Shown here: one piece after another, positions 42,267 through 50,698 of the stretch | Layout of the letters: each line of letters starts with the position of its first letter | How positions within the stretch are numbered: the first letter of the stretch is position 1 | Assembly: GCF_015352445.1 (NCBI RefSeq) | Contig: NZ_JADKPO010000007.1 | Coordinates: 1 to 64,000, forward strand | DNA from: Nocardioides agariphilus | GTDB taxonomy: Bacteria; Actinomycetota; Actinomycetes; Propionibacteriales; Nocardioidaceae | Direction: 5' to 3' | DNA length: 64,000 bases | The notes under the pieces: generated by a model | Database searches by the model: none | The model's input: only the letters and a program-made list of their open reading frames with translations | What the model was told of the DNA's origin: nothing | Position numbers and translations under genes: made by a program

Positions 42267-44143
42267 CTCTTGCCGGACTTCTCCGGTGCAGGCCCCGTGG
42301 ACAGGGCGGCGATGAAGGCCTCCTGGGGGACCTCGACGCGGCCCACCATCTTCATCCTCTTCTTGCCTTCCTTCTGCTTCTCCAGCAGCTTGCGCTTGCG
42401 GGTGATGTCACCGCCGTAGCACTTGGCCAGCACGTCCTTGCGCATCGCACGGATGTTCTCGCGGGCGATCACCCGGGCGCCGATGGCGGCCTGGATGGGC
42501 ACCTCGAACTGCTGGCGCGGGATCAGGTCCTTGAGCTTCCCGGCCAGCATCACGCCGTAGGAGTAGGCGGCGTCCCTGTGCACGATCGCGCTGAACGCGT
42601 CGACGGGCTCGCCCTGCAGCAGGATGTCGACCTTGACCAGGTCGGCCGCCTGGTCACCGGAGCGCTCGTAGTCGAGCGAGGCATAGCCCTTGGTGCGCGA
42701 CTTCAGCTGGTCGAAGAAGTCGAAGACGATCTCGCCCATCGGCAGGGTGTAACGCATCTCGACGCGATCCTCGGAGAGGTAGTCCATCCCCTCGAGGCTT
42801 CCGCGCTTGGCTTGGCAGAGCTCCATGATCGTGCCGATGTAGTCGGAGGGACTGAGGATCGTGGCCTTGACCACCGGCTCGCGGACCTCGGCGATCTTGC
42901 CTGCGTTGGGGTACTCGCTGGGGTTGGTCACCTCCACGACCGAGCCGTCCTCCATCAGCACCTCGTAGACGACGTTGGGAGCGGTCGAGATGAGGTCGAG
43001 GTCGAACTCGCGCTCGAGCCGCTCGCGCACGATCTCCATGTGGAGCAGGCCCAGGAAGCCGCACCGGAACCCGAAGCCGAGCGCGCCCGAGGTCTCCGGC
43101 TCGTAGGCGAGCGCCGCATCGTTGAGCTGCAGCCGCTCGAGCGCGTCACGCAGGTCGGGATAGTCGTCGCCGTCGATCGGGTAGAGGCCGGAGTAGACCA
43201 TCGGGTTGGGGTGCTTGTAGCCCGCGAGCGCCTGGGTCGCGCCGTGGTGCTGGCTGGTGACAGTGTCGCCGACCCGCGACTGCCGCACGTCCTTCACGCC
43301 GGTGATCAGGTAGCCGACCTCGCCCACGCCCAGGTTCTTGGTCTTCACCGGCTCGGGGCTGATCACGCCCACCTCGAGCATCTCGTGGACGACGCCGTTG
43401 GACATCATCTTGATCCGGTCGCGATGGCTCAGCTTGCCGTCGACGACGCGCACGTAGGTGACCACACCGCGGTAGGTGTCGTAGACGGAGTCGAAGATCA
43501 GCGCCCGCGGTGGAGCATCGGCGTCGCCCACGGGCGCAGGCGTCTGCTTGACGATCTCGTTGAGGAGCTCGGTGACACCCAGACCGGTCTTGGCCGAGGT
43601 GAGCAGCACGTCGGCGACGTCGCAGCCGATGATGCCGGCCAGCTCGGCGGCGTACTTCTCGGGCTGGGCCGACGGCAGGTCGATCTTGTTGAGCACCGGG
43701 ATGATGTGGAGGTCGGCGCCGAGGGCGAGGTAGAGGTTGGCCAGCGTCTGCGCCTCGATGCCTTGGGCCGCGTCCACGAGGAGTACGGCGGCCTCGCACG
43801 CCTCGAGGCTGCGCGAGACCTCGTAGGTGAAGTCGACGTGACCAGGCGTGTCGATCATGTTGAGCACGTAGCTGCCCGGCCCCGACTCGATGCCGTGCTC
43901 CGCAGCCGCCTCGTCGGTCACCGTCCACGGCATCCGGACGGCTTGGCTCTTGATGGTGATGCCGCGCTCGCGCTCGATGTCCATGCGGTCGAGGTACTGC
44001 GCACGGGCGCTGCGCTCGTCGACCACTCCGGTCAGCTGGAGCATCCGGTCGGCCAGCGTCGACTTGCCGTGGTCGATGTGGGCGATGATGCAGAAGTTGC
44101 GGATCAGTGCCGGGTCGGTTTGGCCGGGCATGGACTGGAGCAC
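42263..44143 (-). CDS. lepA: Elongation factor 4 (LepA)
   Basis: LepA is a ribosome-dependent GTPase implicated in back-translocation and ribosome biogenesis. The 626-residue protein shows [17 protein letters not shown] (P-loop), [22 protein letters not shown] and the LepA-specific C-terminal domain ending [20 protein letters not shown]. The GTG at 44143 gives [11 protein letters not shown]; an ATG at 44131 is also possible. It is the head of a chain of four overlapping genes (lepA, Nudix-GNAT, phosphotransferase, GH32). Confidence 0.96.
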   Translation of the reverse strand: MLQSMPGQTDPALIRNFCIIAHIDHGKSTLADRMLQLTGVVDERSARAQYLDRMDIERERGITIKSQAVRMPWTVTDEAAAEHGIESGPGSYVLNMIDTPGHVDFTYEVSRSLEACEAAVLLVDAAQGIEAQTLANLYLALGADLHIIPVLNKIDLPSAQPEKYAAELAGIIGCDVADVLLTSAKTGLGVTELLNEIVKQTPAPVGDADAPPRALIFDSVYDTYRGVVTYVRVVDGKLSHRDRIKMMSNGVVHEMLEVGVISPEPVKTKNLGVGEVGYLITGVKDVRQSRVGDTVTSQHHGATQALAGYKHPNPMVYSGLYPIDGDDYPDLRDALERLQLNDAALAYEPETSGALGFGFRCGFLGLLHMEIVRERLEREFDLDLISTAPNVVYEVLMEDGSVVEVTNPSEYPNAGKIAEVREPVVKATILSPSDYIGTIMELCQAKRGSLEGMDYLSEDRVEMRYTLPMGEIVFDFFDQLKSRTKGYASLDYERSGDQAADLVKVDILLQGEPVDAFSAIVHRDAAYSYGVMLAGKLKDLIPRQQFEVPIQAAIGARVIARENIRAMRKDVLAKCYGGDITRKRKLLEKQKEGKKRMKMVGRVEVPQEAFIAALSTGPAPEKSGKR

Positions 44144-44277
44144 GGTCGAAGTCTTCCATGCCGGTCGTGAGGTCCCCCCTCAGGCGACAGGGTCAAGCCC
44201 TGGTGAGCCGCCCCACACGGCTCGCCAGGGCTCGGTCCGGACCCCCTCCGGCGATGTTGGTCGTTGGTCGTCGGCCG

Positions 44278-44598
44278 TCAGCGCTCGCTGCCGCCGAGGT
44301 CGGTGTCGCGGGGCGGCTGGACGTTGCTGCCGATGATGCGGTGGCCCTCGACGTCGTCCTCCTCGAGGAGGTCGGGTCGGTTGCGGTCGGCCATGAAGTC
44401 GGGACGGTTGCGGTCCGGACGGTTGCGGTGAGCTTCGACGTCGTCATCGCCATCGATCTGCTTGAGGCGGTGCGCCTCCACGTCGTCGTCGCCCTCGAGT
44501 TGCTTGAGGCGGTGGCCCTCGACGTCGTCGATGTCGTCGGTCAGTCCGGCCTTGTGGCCTTGGACGTCCTGCTCGAACTCGTTGCCCTGCTCACTCAT
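44278..44598 (-). CDS. Small acidic protein with five DV(E/Q)(G/A)H(R/K) repeats
   Basis: I do not recognise this 106-residue protein. It is very acidic and carries the hexapeptide DV(E/Q)(G/A)H(R/K) five times (residues 11-16, 25-30, 39-44, 53-58 and 82-87). The first four are spaced exactly 14 residues apart, with LKQLEGD/LKQIDGD linkers. RNRPD appears three times between 58 and 76. There is no signal peptide or membrane segment. A GGAGG site precedes the ATG. It lies downstream of the S8 peptidase gene, with its own 111-base upstream region containing a palindrome. The pattern recalls multicore peptide precursors or metal-binding repeats; neither is shown. Confidence 0.6.
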   Translation of the reverse strand: MSEQGNEFEQDVQGHKAGLTDDIDDVEGHRLKQLEGDDDVEAHRLKQIDGDDDVEAHRNRPDRNRPDFMADRNRPDLLEEDDVEGHRIIGSNVQPPRDTDLGGSER

Positions 44599-44674
44599 GA
44601 CTTGCCTCCCTGTTTGTCCCGACCCTGTCCGGGTCTGGATGGTGGCCACTTTGCCCCGCGCGTGACCATCCGTC

Positions 44675-44690
44675 TGTCAGCACGCTGACA
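44675..44690. promoter_or_regulatory. Short palindrome upstream of the DVEGH-repeat gene
   Basis: TGTCAGC-AC-GCTGACA is a perfect 7-base inverted repeat 77 bases before the ATG of the small repeat gene and just after the S8 peptidase stop. It could be an operator or part of a terminator. No flanking T-tract was seen and no family assignment is possible. Confidence 0.35.
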
Positions 44691-44709
44691 CAGCGCGCAG
44701 ATTGGCGCC

Positions 44710-45525
44710 TCACCCGCTGAGGCTATTGTCGCTGGCGGCGTGCAGCACCGCCTTGACCTGGAACGGCGTCAGCCACGGATGCTTGCTCCGCATCAGCGTC
44801 ACCATGCCCGTGACATGGGGCGCCGCGAAGCTGTTGCCGGTCGCGGTGATCGACCCGTGTTCGGCCCACGCGACGTCGACGTCGATGCCTCGAGCCCCGA
44901 ACTCGACCGGCGGGTGGGCGTTGTAGGCCAGCCCCATCGACTCGGCGCCCGCCCTGGAGGCCACGGAGATCACCGAGGCGTACTGCGAGGGGTACGTCGG
45001 ACCGGGCAGGTTGTTGGCCGCACAGACCAGGACGGTGCCCGAGAAGTAGGCCTCGTCCGCGACCTCGTGGAGTGGGCCGAACATGGCCTCGGCCTTGCTG
45101 GACAACGACAGGTTGGCCACGTGCATGCCGCGCTCGACGCTCCACTCGACGCCGGCGTGCAGGAGCGCACCACGCCCCTTCAGGTTGGCGCCGAGCACCC
45201 GGACGCTGTAGATCTCGGCGTCCGGCGCGATCGCCCGGATGATGCCTGCGCACGCCGTGCCGTGACCGACGAGGTCGCCGTGCGGACCCTCGTCCTCCAC
45301 GTAGCCGAGCTCGGCCTCGGCGTCGAGATGGAAGGCGACACCGCCCGATACCCCGCCCACTCGCGGGTGGTCCGCGTCGATGCCGCTGTCGATCACCGCT
45401 ACCCGCACGCCCCCGCCCGTGCTGCCACCGAAGGCCCACTCACGCACCTCCGCGACGGGCAGGCCCACGACCTCCTGGAGCGCTCCGCGGTCGAACGCCC
45501 CGGACCAGGCCGGACCCGTGCTCAC
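44710..45525 (-). CDS. S8 (subtilisin-like) serine peptidase, no signal peptide
   Basis: This 271-residue subtilase has the catalytic triad in VAVIDSGIDADHP (Asp), VGHGTACAGIIRAIAPDAE (His) and ITATGNSFAAPHVTG (Ser), with the oxyanion Asn in VLVCAANN. It is short and lacks both signal peptide and prodomain, so it probably works in the cytoplasm, which fits processing of a peptide or regulated proteolysis better than secretion. The GTG start overlaps the GAF gene stop (GTGA). It is the last gene of the MFS-GAF-peptidase operon and precedes the small repeat protein. Confidence 0.88.
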   Translation of the reverse strand: MSTGPAWSGAFDRGALQEVVGLPVAEVREWAFGGSTGGGVRVAVIDSGIDADHPRVGGVSGGVAFHLDAEAELGYVEDEGPHGDLVGHGTACAGIIRAIAPDAEIYSVRVLGANLKGRGALLHAGVEWSVERGMHVANLSLSSKAEAMFGPLHEVADEAYFSGTVLVCAANNLPGPTYPSQYASVISVASRAGAESMGLAYNAHPPVEFGARGIDVDVAWAEHGSITATGNSFAAPHVTGMVTLMRSKHPWLTPFQVKAVLHAASDNSLSG

Positions 45526-46154
45526 CTCACTCCGGACTGCCCAGCCGATTGCCCAGCCGATTGCCCAGCCGATTGCCCAGCCGATTGCCCAGCCGATTGC
45601 CCAGCCGATTGCCAGGCCTCCACGAGGCGGAGCACGTCACGCCCGAGCCCGTCGAGTGCCGGGTCCGTGGTCGAGCCGCCCGACGGGCCGGCCTCCGGGA
45701 CGGCTTCTGGGCGAAGCAACATGGCCATGTGGCTGGCGAGAGTGCCCAGGACGTGCAGCGTCCAGTCGCTCGCCTCGTCGACCGACGGGTCGAGCACCGA
45801 GGTCACCCCCACGACATCGCCGTCGCCGTCCATCATCGGGGCGGCGAGGATCGAGGACGGCACGTAGCGCGTCGACTCGGCCACGTCCCGGGCGAACCGC
45901 GGGTCGGCCTGGACGTCGCGGACGGCGATGGGCTGCCCCGACATCGCCGCCCAGCCGGCGATGCCACGTGAGACCGGGATGCTCACGCTCACGATCTCCT
46001 CGGCGCCCGCGCCGTCGGAGGCGACGAACCTCAGCTCTCCACCTTCGTCGTCTACCAGAGCCACCGAGCAGGCGGCCGCGGCGAACAAGGCGCGCACCGC
46101 CTCGACCGACCTGCCGAGTGCCGGGTCGTACCCGGGTGCGATCACGCTTGTCAC
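45522..46154 (-). CDS. GAF domain protein with C-terminal QSAG repeats
   Basis: This protein of about 210 residues is mostly a single GAF sensory domain (residues about 5-150: CSVALVDDEGGELRFVASDG, GIAGWAAMSGQPIAVRDVQA and SSILAAPMMDGDGDVVGVTS). A helix follows, then a tail of six exact Gln-Ser-Ala-Gly repeats before SGVR. GAF domains bind cyclic nucleotides or other small ligands. There is no output domain, so it may act by partner binding. The GTG at 46154 follows the MFS transporter stop by ten bases; GTG 46145 is also possible. The stop overlaps the peptidase start. Confidence 0.8.
   Translation of the reverse strand: MTSVIAPGYDPALGRSVEAVRALFAAAACSVALVDDEGGELRFVASDGAGAEEIVSVSIPVSRGIAGWAAMSGQPIAVRDVQADPRFARDVAESTRYVPSSILAAPMMDGDGDVVGVTSVLDPSVDEASDWTLHVLGTLASHMAMLLRPEAVPEAGPSGGSTTDPALDGLGRDVLRLVEAWQSAGQSAGQSAGQSAGQSAGQSAGQSGVR
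45541..45612 (-). repeat. 12-bp tandem repeat encoding QSAG, six units
   Basis: On the plus strand GATTGCCCAGCC (in register with CCAGCCGATTGC) repeats six times without change, encoding Gln-Ser-Ala-Gly on the minus strand at the C-terminus of the GAF protein. Perfect identity suggests recent expansion, as for the HDTG repeat at 24054. Confidence 0.88.
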
Positions 46155-46164
46155 GTGGGCAGGG

Positions 46165-47808
46165 TCACACAGCCAGCCTCCGCCACGCCAGGTCCTCTGC
46201 CGCACGGAGCGACTCGACGGTCCCGGTGACGGTCTCGAGGAACGCCTTGCGATCCACGACGACCAGGTCGACATCGGTCACTGCCGTCACCGTCGCCGTA
46301 CGAGGTACGTCGCGCAGCAGGCCGATCTCGCCGAACACGTCCCCGGGGCCCTCGCGTCGCAGCACCTGGTCACCCTGGGTGACCTCGACCTCCCCCGACA
46401 CGATCAGGAAGAACTCATGGGCTGCCTCACCCTCGGTGACCACAGCCTGGCCGGCCGGGACGTGCCGGCGGGTGCTCGCCTTGGCGAGCCCTTCGACCGA
46501 GGACGACGGCAACGGCGCGAAGATCGGCACCGCTGCGAGCAGCTCGGTGTCGGCGGGCGCCGAGAGCCGCTGGTCGAGGCGTCTCATCCGCGGCAGCTTC
46601 GCGGCGGCGTAGACGACGACCGCGACACCGAGCACCACCAGCGTGGTCCGCAGCCCGACGAGGTGCAGCAGGACCGGTGCGATGACCGAGCCGATCGACA
46701 TCGAGGCGATCAGGGAGGCATCGATGGTCGCGAACACGCGCGACATCACCCGCTCCTCGGACAGCCGCTGGGGCAACGTGTCGAGACCGAGGTTGACCCA
46801 GGGGTCCATGAACCCGACGACGAGCAACGCGAGCACAGCGGTCGGCGCCGACGGGTAGATCGCCAGCAGGAGGAACGGCACCGCCCAACCCACCACCCCG
46901 ACCGCCATGTCGGTGGCGACGGCCTGCCGGGCGACGCGGGACAGCACGACGACGCCGCCGGCGATCGAGCCGAGGCCCATCACGGCCTGGAGCAGTCCGA
47001 CCCCCGCGGGCCCGGAGTCCAGCATCTCGATGGCGATGATCACGTTGAGCACCGTCAGGGCACCGAACAGGCCGCCCTGCAGCGCGGCCAGCACCGCGGT
47101 CGTGCGCAGGTCGGGATCGGTCGCGATCAGGCGCACGCCGCCGAGGGTCTCGCGCAGCACGCCGGGCTCCTCGCCGTCCTCCGCGGTCTGCCTGGATGGG
47201 CGGGGAAGTACGTGGACTCCGTACATCAGCCAGCAGGACCAGACGAAGGTCGCCACGTTGAGCCAGAAGGCGGCCTCCACGCCGACGGTGCCGACCAGCA
47301 CAGCGCCGATGGAGGGACCGACGAAGATGACGACGTTCTCGATGTTGGAGGCGACCGCGTTGCTCGAGGTGAGCACGCGAGGGTCGTCGACCAGCTGGGG
47401 GACCAGGCCGGCCTGGGCAGCGCGAAAAGGCGCACCCGCGATGACGGCCAGCAGGGCCAGGGCGTAGACCGCCACGTCGAGGCCCGCACTGACGCAGACG
47501 GCGGCGGCGGCCACCAGCACGGCTCGCGAGGCGTCGGAGATCATCATGAAAGTACGCCGAGACATCCGGTCGGCGATCGTCGCGCCGACGGGTCCGGCGA
47601 TCGCCGCGAGGATGAAGCGGGTTGCCTGGAAGGCACCCACCGCGGTGGCTCCGCCGTCGTGGTAGGCCCACACGGTGACGGCCGTCGCATAGGCCCAGTC
47701 GCCCAGTCCCGAGCCGAGGAACGCCAGCTGGATCCGGCGAAGTCCGGGGTTGGCGAAGACGGTCGTCACCGACGCCCTCAGCTGCGCGGCGCCGCTCGCT
47801 GCACTCAC
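46165..47808 (-). CDS. MFS transporter fused to a C-terminal cyclic-nucleotide-binding domain
   Basis: This protein of about 547 residues has an N-terminal major facilitator domain of about 10-12 helices (ATIADRMSRRTFMMISDASR is the loop 2-3 region) over the first 400 residues. A C-terminal cNMP-binding domain follows (IFAPLPSSSVEGLAKASTRR, GQAVVTEGEAAHEFFLIVSG, GDVFGEIGLLRDVPRTATV). The FGEIGLL segment is the phosphate-binding cassette. Transport is therefore probably gated by a nucleotide or another small effector. The GTG at 47808 has a GGGGTGG site. It heads the operon with the GAF and S8 peptidase genes and is divergent from a Crp/Fnr regulator that shares the same effector fold. Confidence 0.87.
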   Translation of the reverse strand: MSAASGAAQLRASVTTVFANPGLRRIQLAFLGSGLGDWAYATAVTVWAYHDGGATAVGAFQATRFILAAIAGPVGATIADRMSRRTFMMISDASRAVLVAAAAVCVSAGLDVAVYALALLAVIAGAPFRAAQAGLVPQLVDDPRVLTSSNAVASNIENVVIFVGPSIGAVLVGTVGVEAAFWLNVATFVWSCWLMYGVHVLPRPSRQTAEDGEEPGVLRETLGGVRLIATDPDLRTTAVLAALQGGLFGALTVLNVIIAIEMLDSGPAGVGLLQAVMGLGSIAGGVVVLSRVARQAVATDMAVGVVGWAVPFLLLAIYPSAPTAVLALLVVGFMDPWVNLGLDTLPQRLSEERVMSRVFATIDASLIASMSIGSVIAPVLLHLVGLRTTLVVLGVAVVVYAAAKLPRMRRLDQRLSAPADTELLAAVPIFAPLPSSSVEGLAKASTRRHVPAGQAVVTEGEAAHEFFLIVSGEVEVTQGDQVLRREGPGDVFGEIGLLRDVPRTATVTAVTDVDLVVVDRKAFLETVTGTVESLRAAEDLAWRRLAV

Positions 47809-47870
47809 GCGACCACCCCCGGACGCAGCGTAGAGCCCCCGCGCGGCCCTGCCACCACTTTCTGGGCCGT

Positions 47871-47899
47871 GTTCGCTGGCGAACAGTTCACACGGGAAC
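47871..47899. promoter_or_regulatory. Two tandem GTTC-N6-GAAC operators
   Basis: GTTCGCTGGCGAAC (47871-47884) and GTTCACACGGGAAC (47886-47899) are separated by one base. The N6 spacing matches Crp/Fnr-family sites. They lie just upstream of a candidate -10 (CACACT, 47906-47911) for the crp-like gene and about 40 bases upstream of the MFS gene -10 (TACGCT, complement of 47827-47832). They are likely sites for the adjacent regulator. Confidence 0.6.
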
Positions 47900-47918
47900 G
47901 CGGTGCACACTGGTCGCC

Positions 47919-48590
47919 GTGGACGTACCAAGAGTGCTCAGATCCCTCCCCGACGAGGACGCCAAGAAGCTCCTCCGCGCATCGAAGGTGAACAACTACG
48001 CCCGGCGCGAGGCCCTGGTCAGCGAGGGCGAGAAGTCCGAGACCTTCCACATCGTGCTCGACGGGCGCGTGGCGATCAGGGTGACGCGACCCTCCGGCGA
48101 CACCGCGATCGTCAACATCCTCGGTCCCGACTCCCACTTCGGCGAGGTCTCCCTCCTCACCCAGGAGGAGAGCCGGCGCACCGCGAGCGTCGTGGCGATC
48201 GAACCGGTCCGCACCCTGAGCATCCCGGCCGCCGTCTTCCACGACCTCCGCGAGCGCAACCCGCGGCTCGAGGCGCTGGTGAGCCGCCTGCTCGCCCAGC
48301 GCGTCGACGAGCTCTCGGCGCAGCTGCTCGAAGCCATGTACGACCCGCTGGAGCGCCGCGTCGTACGCCGCTTGGCCGCGCTCACCGTCACCTTCGGGAG
48401 CCAGGACCAGGCGCCCGTCGCCCCCGTGACCATCCCGCTGACCCAAGACGAGCTGGCCGAGCTGGTCGGCGGCACCCGTCCATCGGTCAACCAGGTGCTG
48501 CGACGCTTCGTCGACGAGGGCATCCTCGAGCTGAGCCGTGGGCGGATCATCGTCAGCGACGTCGCCGCCCTGCGGCGCATGGGTGACTGA
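47919..48590 (+). CDS. Crp/Fnr family transcriptional regulator
   Basis: The 223-residue regulator has an N-terminal cNMP-binding fold (RREALVSEGEKSETFHIVLD, then SHFGEVSLLTQEESRRTASV with the phosphate-binding cassette) and a C-terminal winged helix (LTQDELAELVGGTRPSVNQ, then VLRRFVDEGILE). It resembles actinobacterial Crp-type regulators. The GTG is seven bases after CACACT, a weak -10. Tandem palindromes directly upstream suggest autoregulation and control of the divergent MFS-GAF-peptidase operon. Confidence 0.9.
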   Translation: MDVPRVLRSLPDEDAKKLLRASKVNNYARREALVSEGEKSETFHIVLDGRVAIRVTRPSGDTAIVNILGPDSHFGEVSLLTQEESRRTASVVAIEPVRTLSIPAAVFHDLRERNPRLEALVSRLLAQRVDELSAQLLEAMYDPLERRVVRRLAALTVTFGSQDQAPVAPVTIPLTQDELAELVGGTRPSVNQVLRRFVDEGILELSRGRIIVSDVAALRRMGD

Positions 48591-48614
48591 CCCCTGTAGG
48601 GGAGGATCCGTCGT

Positions 48615-49550
48615 GTGATCCCCACGACGATTCCGCTGGGTCGCACCGCCCGGCGGCTGACCTGGCCGCACCTGCCTCCGGCAGTCCGCGCGCTCGTCGA
48701 GGAGCGCTGCGGGTCCCCGGTGGTCGACGCGGCATCGCAAGACGGTGGGTTCACCCCGGGCTTCGCGTCGGTGCTCACCTGCGCCGACGGCAGCCGTCAC
48801 TTCGTCAAGGCGGCCTCGACCAAGGCGCAGCGGTTGTTCGCCGAGTCCTACCGCGAGGAGGCGCGCAAGCTCCGGGCTCTCCCGACCACGGTCCCGGCCC
48901 CGCGCCTGCTCTGGGTCGAGGAGGGCGACTGGGTCGTGCTCGGGATCGAGTACGTCGAGGCTCGCTCGCCGCACCGGCCGTGGCGGCAGGCCGACCTCGA
49001 CGCGGCGATGGACGCACTGGAGGTGGTCGCCAGCGAGCTCACCCCGGTGCCGGACGAGATGTCCCTGGAGCCGTTCGCCGACGAGGTGGCATCGTGGCCG
49101 GCGTACTGGCAGCTCGACTCCCTGACCCGGCTGGCCCTCCCGCACGCTGACGAGGCTGCGGCGCTGGCGGCCCGGTTCGCGGAGGTCGCCGGCGGAGACA
49201 CCGTGGTGCACACCGACGTGCGCGACGACAACATGCTGGTACGCCCGGACGGGTCAGCGGTGTTCTGCGACTGGAACTGGCCGACCAAGGGGGCCGCCTG
49301 GCTCGACTCGTTGTTCATGTTGATCGGTCCGCGGGGTGACGGCGTCGACGTGGACACGGTGCTCGCGAGCCGGCCCCTGACGCGCGGGGTACCGGCCGAC
49401 GACATCGACAGCGTCCTGGCCCTGGTCGCCGGCTACTTCCTCAAGTCCGCTGATGATCCGGTGCCGCTCACCTCGCCGCACCTGCGCGACCACCAACGCT
49501 GGCAGGGCGAGGTCGTCTGGGCCTGGCTCTGCGAACGGCGCGGCTGGTGA
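48615..49550 (+). CDS. Phosphotransferase (APH/choline-kinase fold), first of a tandem pair
   Basis: This 311-residue kinase-like protein has the N-lobe Lys in RHFVKAASTKAQRLF, the catalytic loop VVHTDVRDDNMLVRPDG near residue 200 and the metal Asp in VFCDWNWPTKGAAW. It is complete for a small-molecule kinase, but the substrate is unknown. GGGGAGGAT precedes the GTG and may serve as the ribosome-binding site. It is followed with a four-base overlap by a paralogue that shares the architecture. Confidence 0.83.
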   Translation: MIPTTIPLGRTARRLTWPHLPPAVRALVEERCGSPVVDAASQDGGFTPGFASVLTCADGSRHFVKAASTKAQRLFAESYREEARKLRALPTTVPAPRLLWVEEGDWVVLGIEYVEARSPHRPWRQADLDAAMDALEVVASELTPVPDEMSLEPFADEVASWPAYWQLDSLTRLALPHADEAAALAARFAEVAGGDTVVHTDVRDDNMLVRPDGSAVFCDWNWPTKGAAWLDSLFMLIGPRGDGVDVDTVLASRPLTRGVPADDIDSVLALVAGYFLKSADDPVPLTSPHLRDHQRWQGEVVWAWLCERRGW

Positions 49551-50494
49551 GGGCCGTCGGCGTCCGCGCACCTTGGACGGCGATGCCCGCGGACGTGCGC
49601 GTCTGGGCCGAAGGCGAGCTCGGCTCACCTGTCGTGGAGGCCCACGACCAGGTCGGGGGCATGTCGCCGGGCTGCGCCACCCGGCTGGTCGGTGCCGACG
49701 GCCAGTGCGCGTTCGTCAAGGCGGTCGGGCTCGAGCTGAACCCGATGACGCCGCTGCTCTTCCGGCGCGAGGTCGTCGCACTCGACCTGGTCGGCCGCCA
49801 CGAGCTGTGGGCCGGCAAGCTGTCGTCGTACGACGATGGCGACTGGGTGGCCGTCATGCTCGAGGACGTCGAAGGCGAGCATCCGAACCTCGACGACGAC
49901 GCCACGATGAGCCTGCTGCTCCGCGAGACTGAGAGACTCGGCCAGGTGCTGACCGAGCGCGTGCCGGACCCGCCGGCACCCGATCCGGACAACGGCGGAC
50001 TCGGTGACCTGCGTCGGCAGTTCCACAGCTGGGCCGATGCGGTGGGGCGGGCGCGCGACATCCCACCGGAGCTGCTGCCGGAGTGGGTCCGCCTCGACGC
50101 GGCCACCTGGGAGCCGCTCGTCCGCGAGCTGGCCGACCACGAGGTGCGCTTGGTGAACTTCGACATCCGCAGCGACAACCTCCTGGAGCGTCCGACCGGT
50201 GAGCTGGTCTTCCTCGACTGGGGCGGGACCTCGCTCGGGCCGCGTTGGGTCGACCCGCTCCTGGCCAGGCTCGAGCGGGTCGAGGATCCGTGGTTCGACG
50301 CCTCCTTGAGCTCCTCCCCCGCACTGGTCGCCGCCGGTGACGTCGCCGTGGATGCGTGGCTCGTCGGGTTCGCCACCATGCTCGCCTGGCGGGCTCACAC
50401 GGCAGTGGACGTGAACCTGCCCACCCTGATGGACTTCCGGATCGCCATGTCCCGGCGGATGCTGGCGGGCGCCGCTCGACGACTGGACATCTGA
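49547..50494 (+). CDS. Phosphotransferase (APH fold), second of a tandem pair
   Basis: This 315-residue paralogue of the preceding protein has N-lobe Lys FVKAVGLELNPM, a catalytic loop reading LVNFDIRSDNLLERP and the metal Asp in VFLDWGGTSLGPRW. The first His of the usual HxD catalytic loop is Asn here, although the catalytic Asp and the following Asn are kept. The N-terminal regions of the pair align (CGSPVVDA with LGSPVVEA), supporting tandem duplication. The stop codon lies in the first unit of a 13-bp tandem repeat. Confidence 0.8.
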   Translation: MRAVGVRAPWTAMPADVRVWAEGELGSPVVEAHDQVGGMSPGCATRLVGADGQCAFVKAVGLELNPMTPLLFRREVVALDLVGRHELWAGKLSSYDDGDWVAVMLEDVEGEHPNLDDDATMSLLLRETERLGQVLTERVPDPPAPDPDNGGLGDLRRQFHSWADAVGRARDIPPELLPEWVRLDAATWEPLVRELADHEVRLVNFDIRSDNLLERPTGELVFLDWGGTSLGPRWVDPLLARLERVEDPWFDASLSSSPALVAAGDVAVDAWLVGFATMLAWRAHTAVDVNLPTLMDFRIAMSRRMLAGAARRLDI

Positions 50495-50560
50495 CCTGGA
50501 CGTCTGACCTGGACATCTGACCTGGACATGTGACCTGGACATCTGACGTGGGCATCTGAC
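50483..50560. repeat. 13-bp tandem repeat, six units
   Basis: The unit CTGGACATCTGAC repeats six times with single-base variants (GTC, ATG and GTGGGC forms), followed by a partial CTGGGC unit. It begins inside the last codons of the phosphotransferase gene and ends just upstream of the rpsT promoter. A period of 13 is not codon-compatible, so it is a non-coding repeat. Confidence 0.88.
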
Positions 50561-50576
50561 CTGGGCCGATGTCGTT

Positions 50577-50605
50577 TTGGTCGGTCAGAGAGCCTCCGGT
50601 ATCGT
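50577..50605 (+). promoter_or_regulatory. rpsT promoter
   Basis: TTGGTC (50577-50582) and TATCGT (50600-50605) are separated by 17 bases, an ideal sigma-70-type arrangement. The transcript would have a leader of about 85 bases before the rpsT GTG. Confidence 0.65.
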
Positions 50606-50698
50606 GGCTCCTCGCGTGTGTGCGCCGTGATCGCAGGGTCGCAGCGTCCCGCCCATCGTCTTCATCCCCGTCCAGTCACGACCGAAGAGGCTCACCAA

